This document shows, piece by piece, positions 7,629 through 16,554 of a stretch of DNA of 40,505 nucleotides; the stretch's first letter is position 1, and each line of letters starts with the position of its first letter. The notes below the pieces were generated by a model. The model searched no databases. It was not told the origin of the DNA and saw only the letters and a list, made by a program, of their open reading frames with translations. Source of the DNA: DAXETY01 sp051155755. Lineage in GTDB: Bacteria; Desulfobacterota; Desulfobacteria; Desulfobacterales; SG8-13. The stretch is taken from NCBI GenBank assembly GCA_051155755.1, contig DAXETY010000068.1, positions 1-40,505 on the forward strand, written 5' to 3'. The translations under genes and the position numbers were made by a program.

Positions 7629-8191
7629 TACGCATTAACTTACTGCCGTTCCGCGCAGCCAGAAAAAAAGAAAACATTCGTCGCCAGATTTCGATTTTTC
7701 TTCTATCGTTTTTCCTGGTCATGGCGGTGTTGGTTTTTTACAACATGCACCTGAACGGAAAAATCGAAGATTTGAAGGGGCGCATTGACGTTACCAAGAA
7801 AGAAGTTGAAAAATATAAAAAGATTACCAAGCAGATCGAAGAGATCAAGCGCAAGCTGGCCATCCTGGAAAAGAAAATCGAGGTGATTCGAAAGCTCGAA
7901 TCCAACCGCTTCGAACCGGTGCAGATCCTGGAAACGATGTCCCAGAAAGTCATCGAAAAACGCATGTGGTTTACCGGCTTTACCGACAAACCCGACAGTC
8001 TGTTGATCAACGGGATCGCCCTGGACAACCAGACGGTGGCCGATTTCATGGTTCAACTCGAAGGCACCGGTCTTTTCAGTGCCGTCGATCTGAAAACAAT
8101 TGAAAAGCAGGTGGTTCGGGGTTCGAACCTCAAAAAATTTACGGTCGCCTGCACCAAAAAACCGCAATCGGCAACAAAACCTGCGAAATAA
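7625..8191 (+). CDS. pilN: Type IV pilus assembly protein PilN
   Basis: This 188-residue bitopic membrane protein begins with the conserved PilM-binding motif MIRINLLPFR (residues 1-10). One transmembrane helix lies at about 23-40, a long periplasmic coiled coil (K/E/I-rich heptads) at about 45-95, and a small ferredoxin-like PilN fold at the C-terminus. It pairs with PilO to link cytoplasmic PilM with periplasmic PilP/PilQ. It starts inside the pilM stop and ends 18 bp before pilO. The last residues (KKPQSATKPAK) are a short basic tail. Confidence 0.95.
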   Translation: MIRINLLPFRAARKKENIRRQISIFLLSFFLVMAVLVFYNMHLNGKIEDLKGRIDVTKKEVEKYKKITKQIEEIKRKLAILEKKIEVIRKLESNRFEPVQILETMSQKVIEKRMWFTGFTDKPDSLLINGIALDNQTVADFMVQLEGTGLFSAVDLKTIEKQVVRGSNLKKFTVACTKKPQSATKPAK

Positions 8192-8209
8192 AGAGAACGC
8201 AACGGCGCT

Positions 8210-8860
8210 ATGGGCAAAAAAGAGAAAAAATCGCTGGGCTCCTCGTTCGAACCACTGTTCGAAAAACTCGAAAAGATGCCGAAAAACTACCGGCTGCTGA
8301 TCAGTGCCGGCATTTTTCTGCTGATCATCGCCGGTTTCGTGTGGCTTGCGTATCTGCCCAAATATGAAACCATCGACAAACTGGATAAAGAGCTCGCCGA
8401 ACTGGAAAAGGAACTGACCACCGCCAAACGCAACGCCCGGGATCTGGCTAAATTCCAGCAAAAGATGAAAGAGGCCGAGGTTCAGTTCAAATTGGTGATG
8501 AAATCGCTGCCGGAGAAAGAAGAGATTCCTTCACTGCTGACCAGCGTGTCGGATTCCGGCCGGGACAGCGGACTTGAATTTCTGCTGTTTCAGCCCAAGG
8601 GCGAGGTCAAAAAAGACTTTTACGCCGAGATCCCGGTCTCCATCCGTGTCAACGGCCAGTACCACAACGTCGCGGTGTTCTTCGACCGGGTCGCACGTCT
8701 GAACCGGGTCGTCAACATCCGTGACATCAACATGTCGCCGAGCAAGGACGAAAATTTGGTTACCTCATGCACGGCGGTCACCTACAAGTTCATCGAAGAG
8801 CAGCCGAAGAAGCAGCCGTCGAAGAAAAAGAATAAATCGCGCCGGAAAAAGCGTAAATAA
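8210..8860 (+). CDS. pilO: Type IV pilus assembly protein PilO
   Basis: This 216-residue protein has a cytoplasmic N-terminus and one transmembrane helix at about 27-46 (LLISAGIFLLIIAGFVWLAY). A coiled coil at about 54-95 follows (LDKELAELEKELTTAKRN), then the PilO core (LPEKEEIPSLLTSVSDSG ... FFDRVARLNRVVNIRDI). It forms heterodimers with PilN that transmit motion across the periplasm. The C-terminal 20 residues are strongly basic (KKQPSKKKNKSRRKKRK), longer than I would expect for the family. There is no clear Shine-Dalgarno close to ATG 8210, so expression probably relies on coupling with pilN. Confidence 0.93.
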   Translation: MGKKEKKSLGSSFEPLFEKLEKMPKNYRLLISAGIFLLIIAGFVWLAYLPKYETIDKLDKELAELEKELTTAKRNARDLAKFQQKMKEAEVQFKLVMKSLPEKEEIPSLLTSVSDSGRDSGLEFLLFQPKGEVKKDFYAEIPVSIRVNGQYHNVAVFFDRVARLNRVVNIRDINMSPSKDENLVTSCTAVTYKFIEEQPKKQPSKKKNKSRRKKRK

Positions 8861-8894
8861 CCACAGGAGATCAAACGGGTATAGATTGCAGATT

Positions 8895-9785
8895 ATGAAA
8901 CCATCACGCGGCATTCTCATCCTGATTACGATGGCGGTATGCGGTGCGTTCATCTGGGCCGGTTGCGGCGGCGGCGCTTCCGCCGCTCAGGCGCAACCCC
9001 AGGTCGTGCGGAAAAAAATCGTTGCCACCGCAAAGCCGGCGGTCCCGAAAGTGGGAAGCCCTGCGGTCCTGCAGCCCAAGTCGGCGGTGGCTGAGACCCG
9101 CAAAACGTCTGCGGTTCCGAAAACCGCCACGGCTCCCGATACGTCTCCTTCGGCCGCTCCGGTGGCGAGTATCCGGCCCAAGTCCGAAGTCGCTGCAACG
9201 CCGAAAACCAACACGACTTCGGCCACAGCGGCCGTGCGCAAAGAGGATCAAAGTCCGGCCGCCACAGCGGTAAATGCGCTGGCCGCCAAAGAAGCGCCGC
9301 CGCCGACGAAACCGGTCGAAGGCCGGCCCCCTGGGGATGGCATGCCGCAAACTGCCGAATCGAAGACCGGTGCTCCGGAAATTGCGATGGCGACGGCGCC
9401 CGAAAAACCCGGTCTGCCGCCGCCCTACGATCCCAAGGACAAAGTCGATCCCTTCGAACCGCTCTTCAAAGAAGAGCCGGAAATGCCGAAGACCCCCAGT
9501 GACCGTCCCAAGCGGATCCCGCGCACGCCGCTGGAGAAAATCGCCTTAAACCAACTCAAGTTGGTGGGCATTATTGTCGCAGCCAGCGGCAATCGGGCCC
9601 TGGTGCAGGAATCTTCCGGCAAAGGCTACATTATCAAGAAGGGCACCTATATTGGAACCAACGCCGGCAAGGTCGTTGAAATCGATAAAGAAAAAGTCGT
9701 CGTCGAAGAAGAATTCACCGACATCGTCGGCAATCTGCAGCTTCGCAAAAAAGAAATTTTTCTTCCGAAACCCTCCGGAGAGTAA
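8895..9785 (+). CDS. pilP: Type IV pilus lipoprotein PilP with long Ala/Pro/Lys-rich linker
   Basis: This 296-residue protein has a lipoprotein signal: basic MKPSRG, a hydrophobic stretch, and lipobox IWAGC with Cys about 23. Residues about 30-185 are low-complexity Ala/Pro/Thr/Lys, a flexible spacer that is long for PilP. The C-terminal third is the PilP beta-sandwich: YDPKDKVDPFEPL, then PRTPLEKIALNQLKLVGI and GKGYIIKKGTYIGTNAGKV. PilP joins PilN/PilO to the secretin PilQ. ATG 8895 gives the correct lipoprotein N-terminus; the only AGGAG (8865) is 25 bp upstream and TTG 8886 is an alternative start. pilQ follows after 4 bp. Confidence 0.92.
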   Translation: MKPSRGILILITMAVCGAFIWAGCGGGASAAQAQPQVVRKKIVATAKPAVPKVGSPAVLQPKSAVAETRKTSAVPKTATAPDTSPSAAPVASIRPKSEVAATPKTNTTSATAAVRKEDQSPAATAVNALAAKEAPPPTKPVEGRPPGDGMPQTAESKTGAPEIAMATAPEKPGLPPPYDPKDKVDPFEPLFKEEPEMPKTPSDRPKRIPRTPLEKIALNQLKLVGIIVAASGNRALVQESSGKGYIIKKGTYIGTNAGKVVEIDKEKVVVEEEFTDIVGNLQLRKKEIFLPKPSGE

Positions 9786-9789
9786 ACCG

Positions 9790-12654
9790 ATGAATTTGTC
9801 TTCAGCCAGGAACAACTCCTTGATTTGTGCCTTCGCAATGTTGGCCGCCGTCGTCCTGCTTGCCGTCGGTTGCGCCTCCCAACAGCCGGTTACGGGCGAT
9901 TCGGCGGCGGAGACGGCCGGAGGCGGCCCCAAGCAAATCCTGAAAATTTCCGCCTCCGAAGAACCCGGCGCATTCGTGGTCCGCGTTCTCGGCAGCCGCC
10001 AGTTGACCTACACCTCGGTCAAACAGAACCTTCCCCTGGGCGTATTGTTTTATTTTCCCGAGACCGATCTGGCAGCTTCCGTACCCGCCGAGGTCGAGTT
10101 GGACAACCGGGTCATCGACCGGATGGAAGTCTCCAGAATCAGCGAAGAGCAGAACATGACCCGCCTGTTGATCGTCTTGAATCAGGACGCGCCCTACCGG
10201 GTAACACCGGATGGGACCGCAATCCGGATTGCGTTCACCCAACCCCTGGCAGAAGGAGAATCGGCGCCTGTGACCGAAGAAGCACCGCAGCCGGCGACAC
10301 CTGTTCCGGCAGCTTCCACCCCGGCGGCCGTCGATGCCGACACGCCGACGGCATCCAATCTCAAGGGGGTCTTTGCGGTCAAATCCGGCAGTCACACCCG
10401 GATCAACGTCGAGGCCGACGGTGCCATCCGGAATTTCAAACAGTTTACCCTGGAAGACCCGGCCCGGATCGTAATCGACATTCCCAATCTGCGCAGTCCG
10501 TTCGACGTGCCTCAGACGGTTAAAGTCGATACCGACTATGTCCGCAGCGTTCGGCACTTTGCGCACCCGGGCAAAGTTCGCGTGGTGATCGACACCCGCG
10601 ACGCCTATCTGCAGCGCTATGCCGCCGTGCCGGTGCCCGAAGGTCTTTGGATCCAGGTCGGTGAGAAAGAAATCACCGCCAAGACCGCTCCGGCCCCGAT
10701 GCCGCCGCAAGCTTCGCCAGCTGCAACCGCTCCGGCCACCCCCGCGGCGGAGACAGCCGGGACAACGGCCGCCGCCGGCCAGCCGGCATGGATCAACCGG
10801 CTGGATTTTCGCAGCCAACCGCAGGGTGCCTCGACCATCGTCGTTGGAACCACCCGCGCGGTGGATTACGACCTGGTCCGCATCGAGGACAAACTGCTGC
10901 AGCTTAAACTCTACAACACCAAGCTGCCGTCCTACCGCAATCGTCCACTGGTCACCACCCGGTTCGAAAGTGCAGTCAACCGGATCACACCGGTGGCCAA
11001 AAAGACCGACAATGGGCAGACCACTGTGGTGATTGAGCTGCGGGAATCGGTTCCTTATGAAGTCGAGCGCAAGGACGATCTGATCCTGGTCAATTTCGAG
11101 CCCTCGACGGTACCGCCCAAGCCCATGGAAAAAGCCGACCTGCCGGCCTGGAAGCAGGTGATGTCCAAAGCCGAGGCGGTCGATTCACCGCCATCTTCGC
11201 CGGCACCCGCCCCGGCCCCACCGGTGCCCGCCGGGGACGTGATGCAGCCCGCTCAACAATCCTCCGCTGCCGCTGCGACGGCACCGGAGCCGTCCTCCAC
11301 ACGGCAACCCGCGGTCGAACCGACGGCCGCCCAGATGACGGCCGAGGTTTCGACACCGTTCATCCCCGAGACTTCGCCGGCTCCGTTGGCGCGCTCCAGC
11401 AGTGCCGTGTTCAGCGGCGGACCCTACACCGGTGAAAAAATCGCTCTGGATTTCTACGAGACCGACATTAAAAACGTATTTCGCATCCTGCGTGAGATCA
11501 GCGGCAAGAATTTCGCCATCGACAAAGACGTCACCGGCTCGGTGACGCTGACCCTCGAAAAACCGGTTCCCTGGGACCAGGTGCTCGACCTGGTGCTCAA
11601 GATGAACCGACTTGGCATGGCCTACGAAGGCGACATCATTCGCATTGCCACTCTCTCCACGCTGACGGCCGAAGAAAAAGCCCGTCAGGAGCAGATCAAG
11701 GCCGAGCGCCAGTCGCAACAGGTGGTAGAATCTCTCGAACCGCTGGTGACCGAATACATTCCGGTCAATTACTCGGATGCCAAGGCCGAAGTGCTGCCGC
11801 ACGTGCAAACCGTGCTGTCGTCGGAACGCGGGAGCGTCAGCGTGGATCAGCGCAACAACCAGCTGATCGTCACCGACACGGCCGCCAAGCTCGAACAGAT
11901 CAAGCAAATCGTCGAAAGGATCGACACGGTAACCCCCCAGGTCATTATCGAAGCCAAAGTGGTGGAGGTCAGCGACGAGTTTTCCATGGAACTCGGCATC
12001 GATTGGTCCCTCACCTGGGGCCCGATCAGCGAAGCCTTCGGAACCGCCGCCGACCTGACCACGGACATCTCGATGAACTTTCCCTCGGCGGCTTCCTCCA
12101 CGGTCGGTTTCAATTTTTCCAAGCTCAGTGGAACGCCGTTCCTGCTGGATGCCCAGCTCAATGCTGTGGAAGCCAAAAAGCAGGGACGGATCATTACGGC
12201 CCCCAAAATCGTGACTTTGGACAACAAAAAGGCCATGATCAAACAGGGTGTCGAATGGCCCTACCTGGAAAGGGATTCGTCCGGCAACGCGACGGTCAAG
12301 TTCAAGAACATCGACCTGAGTCTGGAAGTCACCCCCACCGTGACACCCGATGATCGAATTTTGATGAAGATCTTCATCACCAAAAACGATATCGGCACCA
12401 TTACTCTGGGAGTACCCTCGCTCAACACCAACGAGGCCCAGACCGAGCTGCTGGTCAACGACGGCGATACCATCGTCATCGGCGGGATTATTAAAAACAA
12501 CCAGCAGGATTCCACCACCGGCTGGCCGGGCGTAAAGGACGTGCCGCTGTTCGGCTGGCTCTTCAAGACCGAATCGGACTCCAACACCGCCAATGAGCTG
12601 CTGATTTTTATCACGCCACGCATCGTGCAGCTCGAGCAGCGTCGGGCCATTTAA
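9790..12654 (+). CDS. pilQ: Type IV pilus secretin PilQ, apparently a lipoprotein
   Basis: This 954-residue outer-membrane secretin forms the gated channel for the pilus. The N-terminus has a signal peptide ending in LLAVGC, a lipobox that fits the broad PROSITE pattern but has Ala rather than Leu at -3. Three AMIN-like peptidoglycan-binding modules follow (about 50-150, 195-300 and 335-440), separated by Ala/Pro-rich linkers. Next come an STN/N0 domain (about 550-630, from EKIALDFYETDIKNVFRI), an N1 secretin_N domain (YIPVNYSDAKAEVLPHV ... NQLIVTDTAAKLEQI), and the secretin barrel core to the end (TELLVNDGDTIVIGGII, LLIFITPRIV). It is larger than the usual 700-800 residues because of the extra AMIN module and linkers. 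ATG 9790 gives the signal peptide. Confidence 0.95.
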   Translation: MNLSSARNNSLICAFAMLAAVVLLAVGCASQQPVTGDSAAETAGGGPKQILKISASEEPGAFVVRVLGSRQLTYTSVKQNLPLGVLFYFPETDLAASVPAEVELDNRVIDRMEVSRISEEQNMTRLLIVLNQDAPYRVTPDGTAIRIAFTQPLAEGESAPVTEEAPQPATPVPAASTPAAVDADTPTASNLKGVFAVKSGSHTRINVEADGAIRNFKQFTLEDPARIVIDIPNLRSPFDVPQTVKVDTDYVRSVRHFAHPGKVRVVIDTRDAYLQRYAAVPVPEGLWIQVGEKEITAKTAPAPMPPQASPAATAPATPAAETAGTTAAAGQPAWINRLDFRSQPQGASTIVVGTTRAVDYDLVRIEDKLLQLKLYNTKLPSYRNRPLVTTRFESAVNRITPVAKKTDNGQTTVVIELRESVPYEVERKDDLILVNFEPSTVPPKPMEKADLPAWKQVMSKAEAVDSPPSSPAPAPAPPVPAGDVMQPAQQSSAAAATAPEPSSTRQPAVEPTAAQMTAEVSTPFIPETSPAPLARSSSAVFSGGPYTGEKIALDFYETDIKNVFRILREISGKNFAIDKDVTGSVTLTLEKPVPWDQVLDLVLKMNRLGMAYEGDIIRIATLSTLTAEEKARQEQIKAERQSQQVVESLEPLVTEYIPVNYSDAKAEVLPHVQTVLSSERGSVSVDQRNNQLIVTDTAAKLEQIKQIVERIDTVTPQVIIEAKVVEVSDEFSMELGIDWSLTWGPISEAFGTAADLTTDISMNFPSAASSTVGFNFSKLSGTPFLLDAQLNAVEAKKQGRIITAPKIVTLDNKKAMIKQGVEWPYLERDSSGNATVKFKNIDLSLEVTPTVTPDDRILMKIFITKNDIGTITLGVPSLNTNEAQTELLVNDGDTIVIGGIIKNNQQDSTTGWPGVKDVPLFGWLFKTESDSNTANELLIFITPRIVQLEQRRAI

Positions 12655-12710
12655 CCGCATCGGATAGTGCCTGGAAGGCTTGGTGCCGGGCGCATCGAGT
12701 CGAACCCACA

Positions 12711-12746
12711 AAAAAAAGGCCCGCCTCGCAGGAGGCGGGCCTTTTT
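12711..12746. terminator. Bidirectional intrinsic terminator
   Basis: A perfect 10-bp GC-rich stem, GGCCCGCCTC-GCAG-GAGGCGGGCC (12718-12741), has seven A on the left and five T on the right. It can therefore stop transcripts from pilQ (+) and from the serS-thrC-TPR operon (-), which converge on it. Confidence 0.95.
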
Positions 12747-12762
12747 ATACTTTCTGAATGGA

Positions 12763-13530
12763 CTACTCCACGTAGCGCAGCTGCTGCAGCGCCTTCCGGG
12801 CACTGCGCCCCAGTTCCGAATCGGACTCCAGATTCGCCACTTTCTGAAAGGCGGCCTTGGCTTTGCGGTATTCCTTGCGCTTGAGGTAGGCTCTTCCGAG
12901 GTCATAATAGGCACCGGCAAATTCCGGGTATTGTTCGATGGCCGCACTCAACGCCGCCACCGCTTCGGAATCCCGGCCCATGGCAATGTAAGTGCGACCC
13001 AATCCACGCAGGGCCGGCGGGTAATTGGGCTCCAATTCAAGGGCCTTTTTGTAGTATTGCTCGGACTGGGCATACTGCTGTTTCTGGTAATAGGCATAGC
13101 CGAGGTTGGAAAGCGGATAGTGCGGCGTGGCATAGAGCAGGTCGCCGGTGAGCTCTTCGAACACGGCAATGGCCTTGTCCCAGTTATTCTGGGTCAAATA
13201 CACGACGCCCAGATTGTTTTTGGCCACTGCGTAATCGGGTTTCAGCGCGATGGCTCGTTTGAAATGAACAATCGCTTCCTCGGGCTTGTTCTTGGCCAGA
13301 TAGACCTGGCCGAGATAATTCTGCAGGATGTGGTCGTCCGGGTAATTCTCTTCGGCTTCCAGCAGGTAGCGCAGCGCGGTGGTGTGGTCCCCTGCCACGT
13401 AGTACTGTTTGCCCAGATCGCGCAGAGCCACCTCGCGCTGGCGCAGTTCGGCCTTGTTGGCCCCGCAGGAAAACAAAATCAGACATCCCAAAACGGCACA
13501 TAGGATCGAAAACAGGTCGAATTTTTTCAT
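12763..13530 (-). CDS. TPR-repeat lipoprotein (PilF/PilW/Tgl-like candidate)
   Basis: This 255-residue protein has a lipoprotein-like signal (MKKFDLFSILCAVLGC..., then LFSC with Cys about 22) and then at least five TPR units (for example AVAKNNLGVVYLTQNNWDKA, PHYPLSNLGYAYYQKQQYAQ, FAGAYYDLGRAYLKRKEYRK). Layout and size match PilF/PilW/Tgl pilotins, which help PilQ multimerise in the outer membrane. The pilus link is inferred from layout and from the convergent position beside pilQ; a general TPR lipoprotein remains possible. Its start overlaps the thrC stop (ATGA), so it is expressed with serS-thrC, not with pilMNOPQ. Confidence 0.82.
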   Translation of the reverse strand: MKKFDLFSILCAVLGCLILFSCGANKAELRQREVALRDLGKQYYVAGDHTTALRYLLEAEENYPDDHILQNYLGQVYLAKNKPEEAIVHFKRAIALKPDYAVAKNNLGVVYLTQNNWDKAIAVFEELTGDLLYATPHYPLSNLGYAYYQKQQYAQSEQYYKKALELEPNYPPALRGLGRTYIAMGRDSEAVAALSAAIEQYPEFAGAYYDLGRAYLKRKEYRKAKAAFQKVANLESDSELGRSARKALQQLRYVE

Positions 13531-15056
13531 TGTCCCTCAATCGGATCGTTTGTTGATTTTTTCTCCAGATCCAACGCCCGGGCGATTTCAGTCGCCGTTC
13601 GATCCACGAATCGTTCGAAGGCCTCGCCGCCCAGGGGTTTTCCCGGTGCTGGCACGTCGCGGAGGTCTTCGGGATGCACGTACCGGGGCGTGTTGATCAG
13701 TTCCGGTTTCGGATCGATCTCAAAATCGGCGGGAAATTGCCGCTCGAAGTACATTTGCTGAAATCCGGCGAATTTCAGTGCGTGGGCGGTGGAATCGACG
13801 ATGGCCACCTCATCGGGGGCGACCATTTCCCGCCGGACCGCGGCCACTAGGCCGGCCAGAGATTCGCCGCCGTGGGTGCAGGCGATGTGCCCGTTGCGGT
13901 TGGCAATCAGCTCCCAGTCCATGATTTCCTGCTCGGTGACCTCTACGAAAAACACCCGGCTCTGCCCGGCTGCCTGATTGTACCGCTCCACCAGGTGAAT
14001 CACGCGCGGCATCGATACCGGGTTGCCGATCATCGCGGCCTGGGCCACGCTCGGCTGGACCGTGACCGGTTCGAATCGGCGCCGAGTCGGCTCCATCTCT
14101 TGATAATAGCGGTATACCGGGTTGGCATGCCGGGACTGGACACCGATGATTTTGGGCAGCGCATCGATGATGCCCGCAGCGTGGAACTTCAGAAAACCGT
14201 TCATCACAGCCGTGATGTTGCCGGCATTGCCGATGGGCAGCACCACGACCTTGTCCTGCAGGCGGTACTCAAAATCCTGTGCAATCTCATAGGAATAAGA
14301 CTCTTGCCCCAGGATGCGCCAGGCGTTTTTGGAGTTGAGCAAAGCCACTTCGTAGGTCTCCGAAAGCCGTTCAACGACTTTCATGCAGTCGTCGAACACC
14401 CCCGGAATCTCGAACACGGCGGCCCCGCTGCCCAGCGGTTGAGAAAGCTGCTGCGGGGTGACTTTGCCGTGGGGCAGCAATACGGCCGACTTGACATGCG
14501 GCTGCAGGTAAGCTGCGTAAAGTGCGGCTGCCGCCGAGGTGTCCCCGGTCGAGGCGCAGACCGCCAATACCTCGCTTACCCGGCCGCCTCGTATCAGGGC
14601 GTGAATGTAGCTCAGGGCACTGGCCATTCCGCGGTCTTTGAAAGAGGCGCTCGGATTCTGTCCGTCGTTTTTGAGATAAAATCGTCGGCCGACCTGTTGC
14701 TGCAGCGTCCGGTTGCCCTCTACCAGAGGGGTGTGGCCTTCACCCAGGTATACGATCGCATCCAGCGGAATGATCGGACCGATAAATTCGTGATAACGGT
14801 AAATCCCCTTGAGCGCCGGCACGGAAAGCGTTTTGCGGAAATCGAAGATTCGATGCCATAGGGGGGCTTCGATTTGCTTCAAATCGTCAAAGCTGCGGTC
14901 TTCGATCAGCAGCACCCGGTCGCAGTCCGGACAGGTGTAGAGCAGCTTTTCGATGCCGTGGGTCCTTCCGCATCCCAGGCAGCGGTAGACCATCTCTCCC
15001 CGAACGGCGGGCAACACGTAAGGGCGAACATCGGCTGGAAGATCTTCAGGTTTCAC
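13527..15056 (-). CDS. thrC: Threonine synthase with N-terminal zinc ribbon
   Basis: This 509-residue PLP enzyme converts O-phosphohomoserine to threonine and phosphate. An N-terminal CLGC...CPDC zinc-ribbon (about 24-42), common in one threonine synthase branch, is followed by the fold-type II core. The Schiff-base lysine lies in PSASFKDRG, the phosphate-binding LPIGNAGNITAV further on, and the family segments EGHTPLVEGN and CASTGDTSAAAAL are present. The assignment rests on this pattern; other fold-type II enzymes are less likely given the ribbon and length. The start overlaps the serS stop by 11 bp and the stop overlaps the TPR lipoprotein start, giving a tight three-gene operon. Confidence 0.93.
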   Translation of the reverse strand: MKPEDLPADVRPYVLPAVRGEMVYRCLGCGRTHGIEKLLYTCPDCDRVLLIEDRSFDDLKQIEAPLWHRIFDFRKTLSVPALKGIYRYHEFIGPIIPLDAIVYLGEGHTPLVEGNRTLQQQVGRRFYLKNDGQNPSASFKDRGMASALSYIHALIRGGRVSEVLAVCASTGDTSAAAALYAAYLQPHVKSAVLLPHGKVTPQQLSQPLGSGAAVFEIPGVFDDCMKVVERLSETYEVALLNSKNAWRILGQESYSYEIAQDFEYRLQDKVVVLPIGNAGNITAVMNGFLKFHAAGIIDALPKIIGVQSRHANPVYRYYQEMEPTRRRFEPVTVQPSVAQAAMIGNPVSMPRVIHLVERYNQAAGQSRVFFVEVTEQEIMDWELIANRNGHIACTHGGESLAGLVAAVRREMVAPDEVAIVDSTAHALKFAGFQQMYFERQFPADFEIDPKPELINTPRYVHPEDLRDVPAPGKPLGGEAFERFVDRTATEIARALDLEKKSTNDPIEGQ

Positions 15057-16326
15057 GTTGCATTCGTTCCATTCCGCCCATGTAGGGATGGAGCGCTTCG
15101 GGAATGATCACCGAACCATCGGCCTGCTGGCAGTTTTCCAGCAGAGCGGCCAGCGTGCGGCCCACCGCCAGTCCGGAGCCGTTGAGGGTGTGGACCATTT
15201 CGGTCCCCTTGCGGCCCTTGCGCTTGAAGCGGATATTGCCGCGGCGGGCTTGAAAGTCTTCGAAATTGGAACAGGAGGAAATCTCGCGGTAAACGCCCTG
15301 GGCGGGCATCCAGACTTCGATATCGTAAGTCTTGGCGGCCGAAAAACCCAGATCTCCGGTGCACAGCGCAACCACACGGTAGGCAATGCCCAGCCGCTGC
15401 AATATGGTCTCGGCGTTTTCCAGCAGCGACTCGAGTTCGCCATAGGAGTTTTCGGGCAGTGCGAATTTGACCAACTCGACTTTATTGAATTGATGTTGCC
15501 GGATCAGCCCTCGGGTGTCTTTGCCGTAGGAGCCGGCCTCGGATCGAAAACATGGGGTGTAGGCCGTATAATACAGCGGAAGTTGGTCGGCATCCAGGAT
15601 TTCATTCTGGTGAATATTGGTGACCGGCACCTCGGCGGTGGGGACCAGGAAATAGTCCCACCCTTCGAGCTTGAAGAGGTCTTCGGCGAACTTGGGCAGC
15701 TGTCCGGTATGAATCAGGCTCTGTCGATTGACGATAAATGGCGGCAGGGTCTCGAGATAGCCGTGCTCGCGGGTGTGGATGTCGAGCATAAAATTGATCA
15801 GCGCCCGTTCCAGGCGGGCACCGGCACCCAGGTAGAGCGGGAAACGTGCACCGGTGATGCGCGCGGCGCGTTCGAAATCCAGAATGCCCAGGGCCTCTCC
15901 GATTTCCCAATGCGGCTTCGGTGCCGTGTCGAATTCCGGCGGTGTGCCGACCTGTTTGATCACCGGATTGTCGTTTTCGTCTTTTCCATAGGGAACTGTT
16001 GCGTGCGGCAGGTTGGGGATTTCCAACAGCAGTTGATGCAGGGTCTCTTCGTCTTCCGCCAGGCTTTTCTCCATGGTTTTGACCCGATCGGATACGCCCC
16101 GCATTTCCTCGATCAGCGATTGGGCATCTTCGCCCTTTTTTTTCATCGCCGCGATTTCTTCGGAAACCACATTTCTGCGGTGGCGCAACGCTTCGACCTC
16201 GAGCAAGGACTGGCGCCGTTTTTCGTCGATCCGGCGAAAGGCGTCCAGGTCGACCGCTGCATCCCGGGCCGCCAGTGCTTTTTCCACCTGCGGCAAATTC
16301 TCTCTAACAAACTTGATTTCCAGCAT
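15046..16326 (-). CDS. serS: Seryl-tRNA synthetase
   Basis: This 426-residue class II synthetase charges tRNA-Ser (and tRNA-Sec). An N-terminal long coiled-coil tRNA-binding arm spans about 28-110 (RRQSLLEVEALRHRRNVVSE), followed by the catalytic core. Motif 2 is CFRSEAGSYGKDTRGLIRQH and motif 3 is NGSGLAVGRTLAALLENCQ near the end. The conserved start MLEIKFVREN was used to choose ATG 16326 over an in-frame ATG 30 bases upstream. It is the first gene of the operon with thrC and the TPR lipoprotein; the promoter should lie in 16327-16554. Confidence 0.97.
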   Translation of the reverse strand: MLEIKFVRENLPQVEKALAARDAAVDLDAFRRIDEKRRQSLLEVEALRHRRNVVSEEIAAMKKKGEDAQSLIEEMRGVSDRVKTMEKSLAEDEETLHQLLLEIPNLPHATVPYGKDENDNPVIKQVGTPPEFDTAPKPHWEIGEALGILDFERAARITGARFPLYLGAGARLERALINFMLDIHTREHGYLETLPPFIVNRQSLIHTGQLPKFAEDLFKLEGWDYFLVPTAEVPVTNIHQNEILDADQLPLYYTAYTPCFRSEAGSYGKDTRGLIRQHQFNKVELVKFALPENSYGELESLLENAETILQRLGIAYRVVALCTGDLGFSAAKTYDIEVWMPAQGVYREISSCSNFEDFQARRGNIRFKRKGRKGTEMVHTLNGSGLAVGRTLAALLENCQQADGSVIIPEALHPYMGGMERMQRET

Positions 16327-16554
16327 ATCGAACCTATAATAGGGATTATTTTGCAATCACTATAATTGTTTTCCTGCGATGTCCGGCTTTGTGAAATCAG
16401 TCGGCCTTGATGCAATTCGACTGCAGGCGATCGTCCAGGTGCCGAGTTAAGGCGGGAAAAACGGGCAAACGGTAGCATGGGGGAGATCATTTCGTCAACG
16501 ATGAATAAGGGTTGAAGCCGTTCAACCCGTCCACACGGGTTCTGGAGAGCGTTT
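16327..16554. promoter_or_regulatory. Divergent intergenic region between serS and the cyclo-ligase gene
   Basis: These 228 bp must hold promoters for both directions. GGGTTGAA-GCCG-TTCAACCC lies near 16509-16528 and is a clean hairpin just before the cyclo-ligase start. I see no clear -35/-10 pair on either strand. A T-box leader for serS is not apparent. Confidence 0.4.

Noticed and set aside
11185..12711. Long open frame (about 508 codons) on the minus strand opposite pilQ
   Set aside because: It is exactly antisense to a well-supported gene, has low-complexity composition and no recognisable domain. GC-rich codon bias of pilQ explains the lack of stops.
16357..16554. Possible 6S RNA upstream of the cyclo-ligase gene
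   Set aside because: 6S RNA often lies beside this gene, and TCCTGCGATGTCC plus the GGGTTGAA/TTCAACCC hairpin recall it. However, I could not find the long closing stem that pairs the 5' and 3' ends, so it is not called. A covariance search with the Rfam 6S model would decide.
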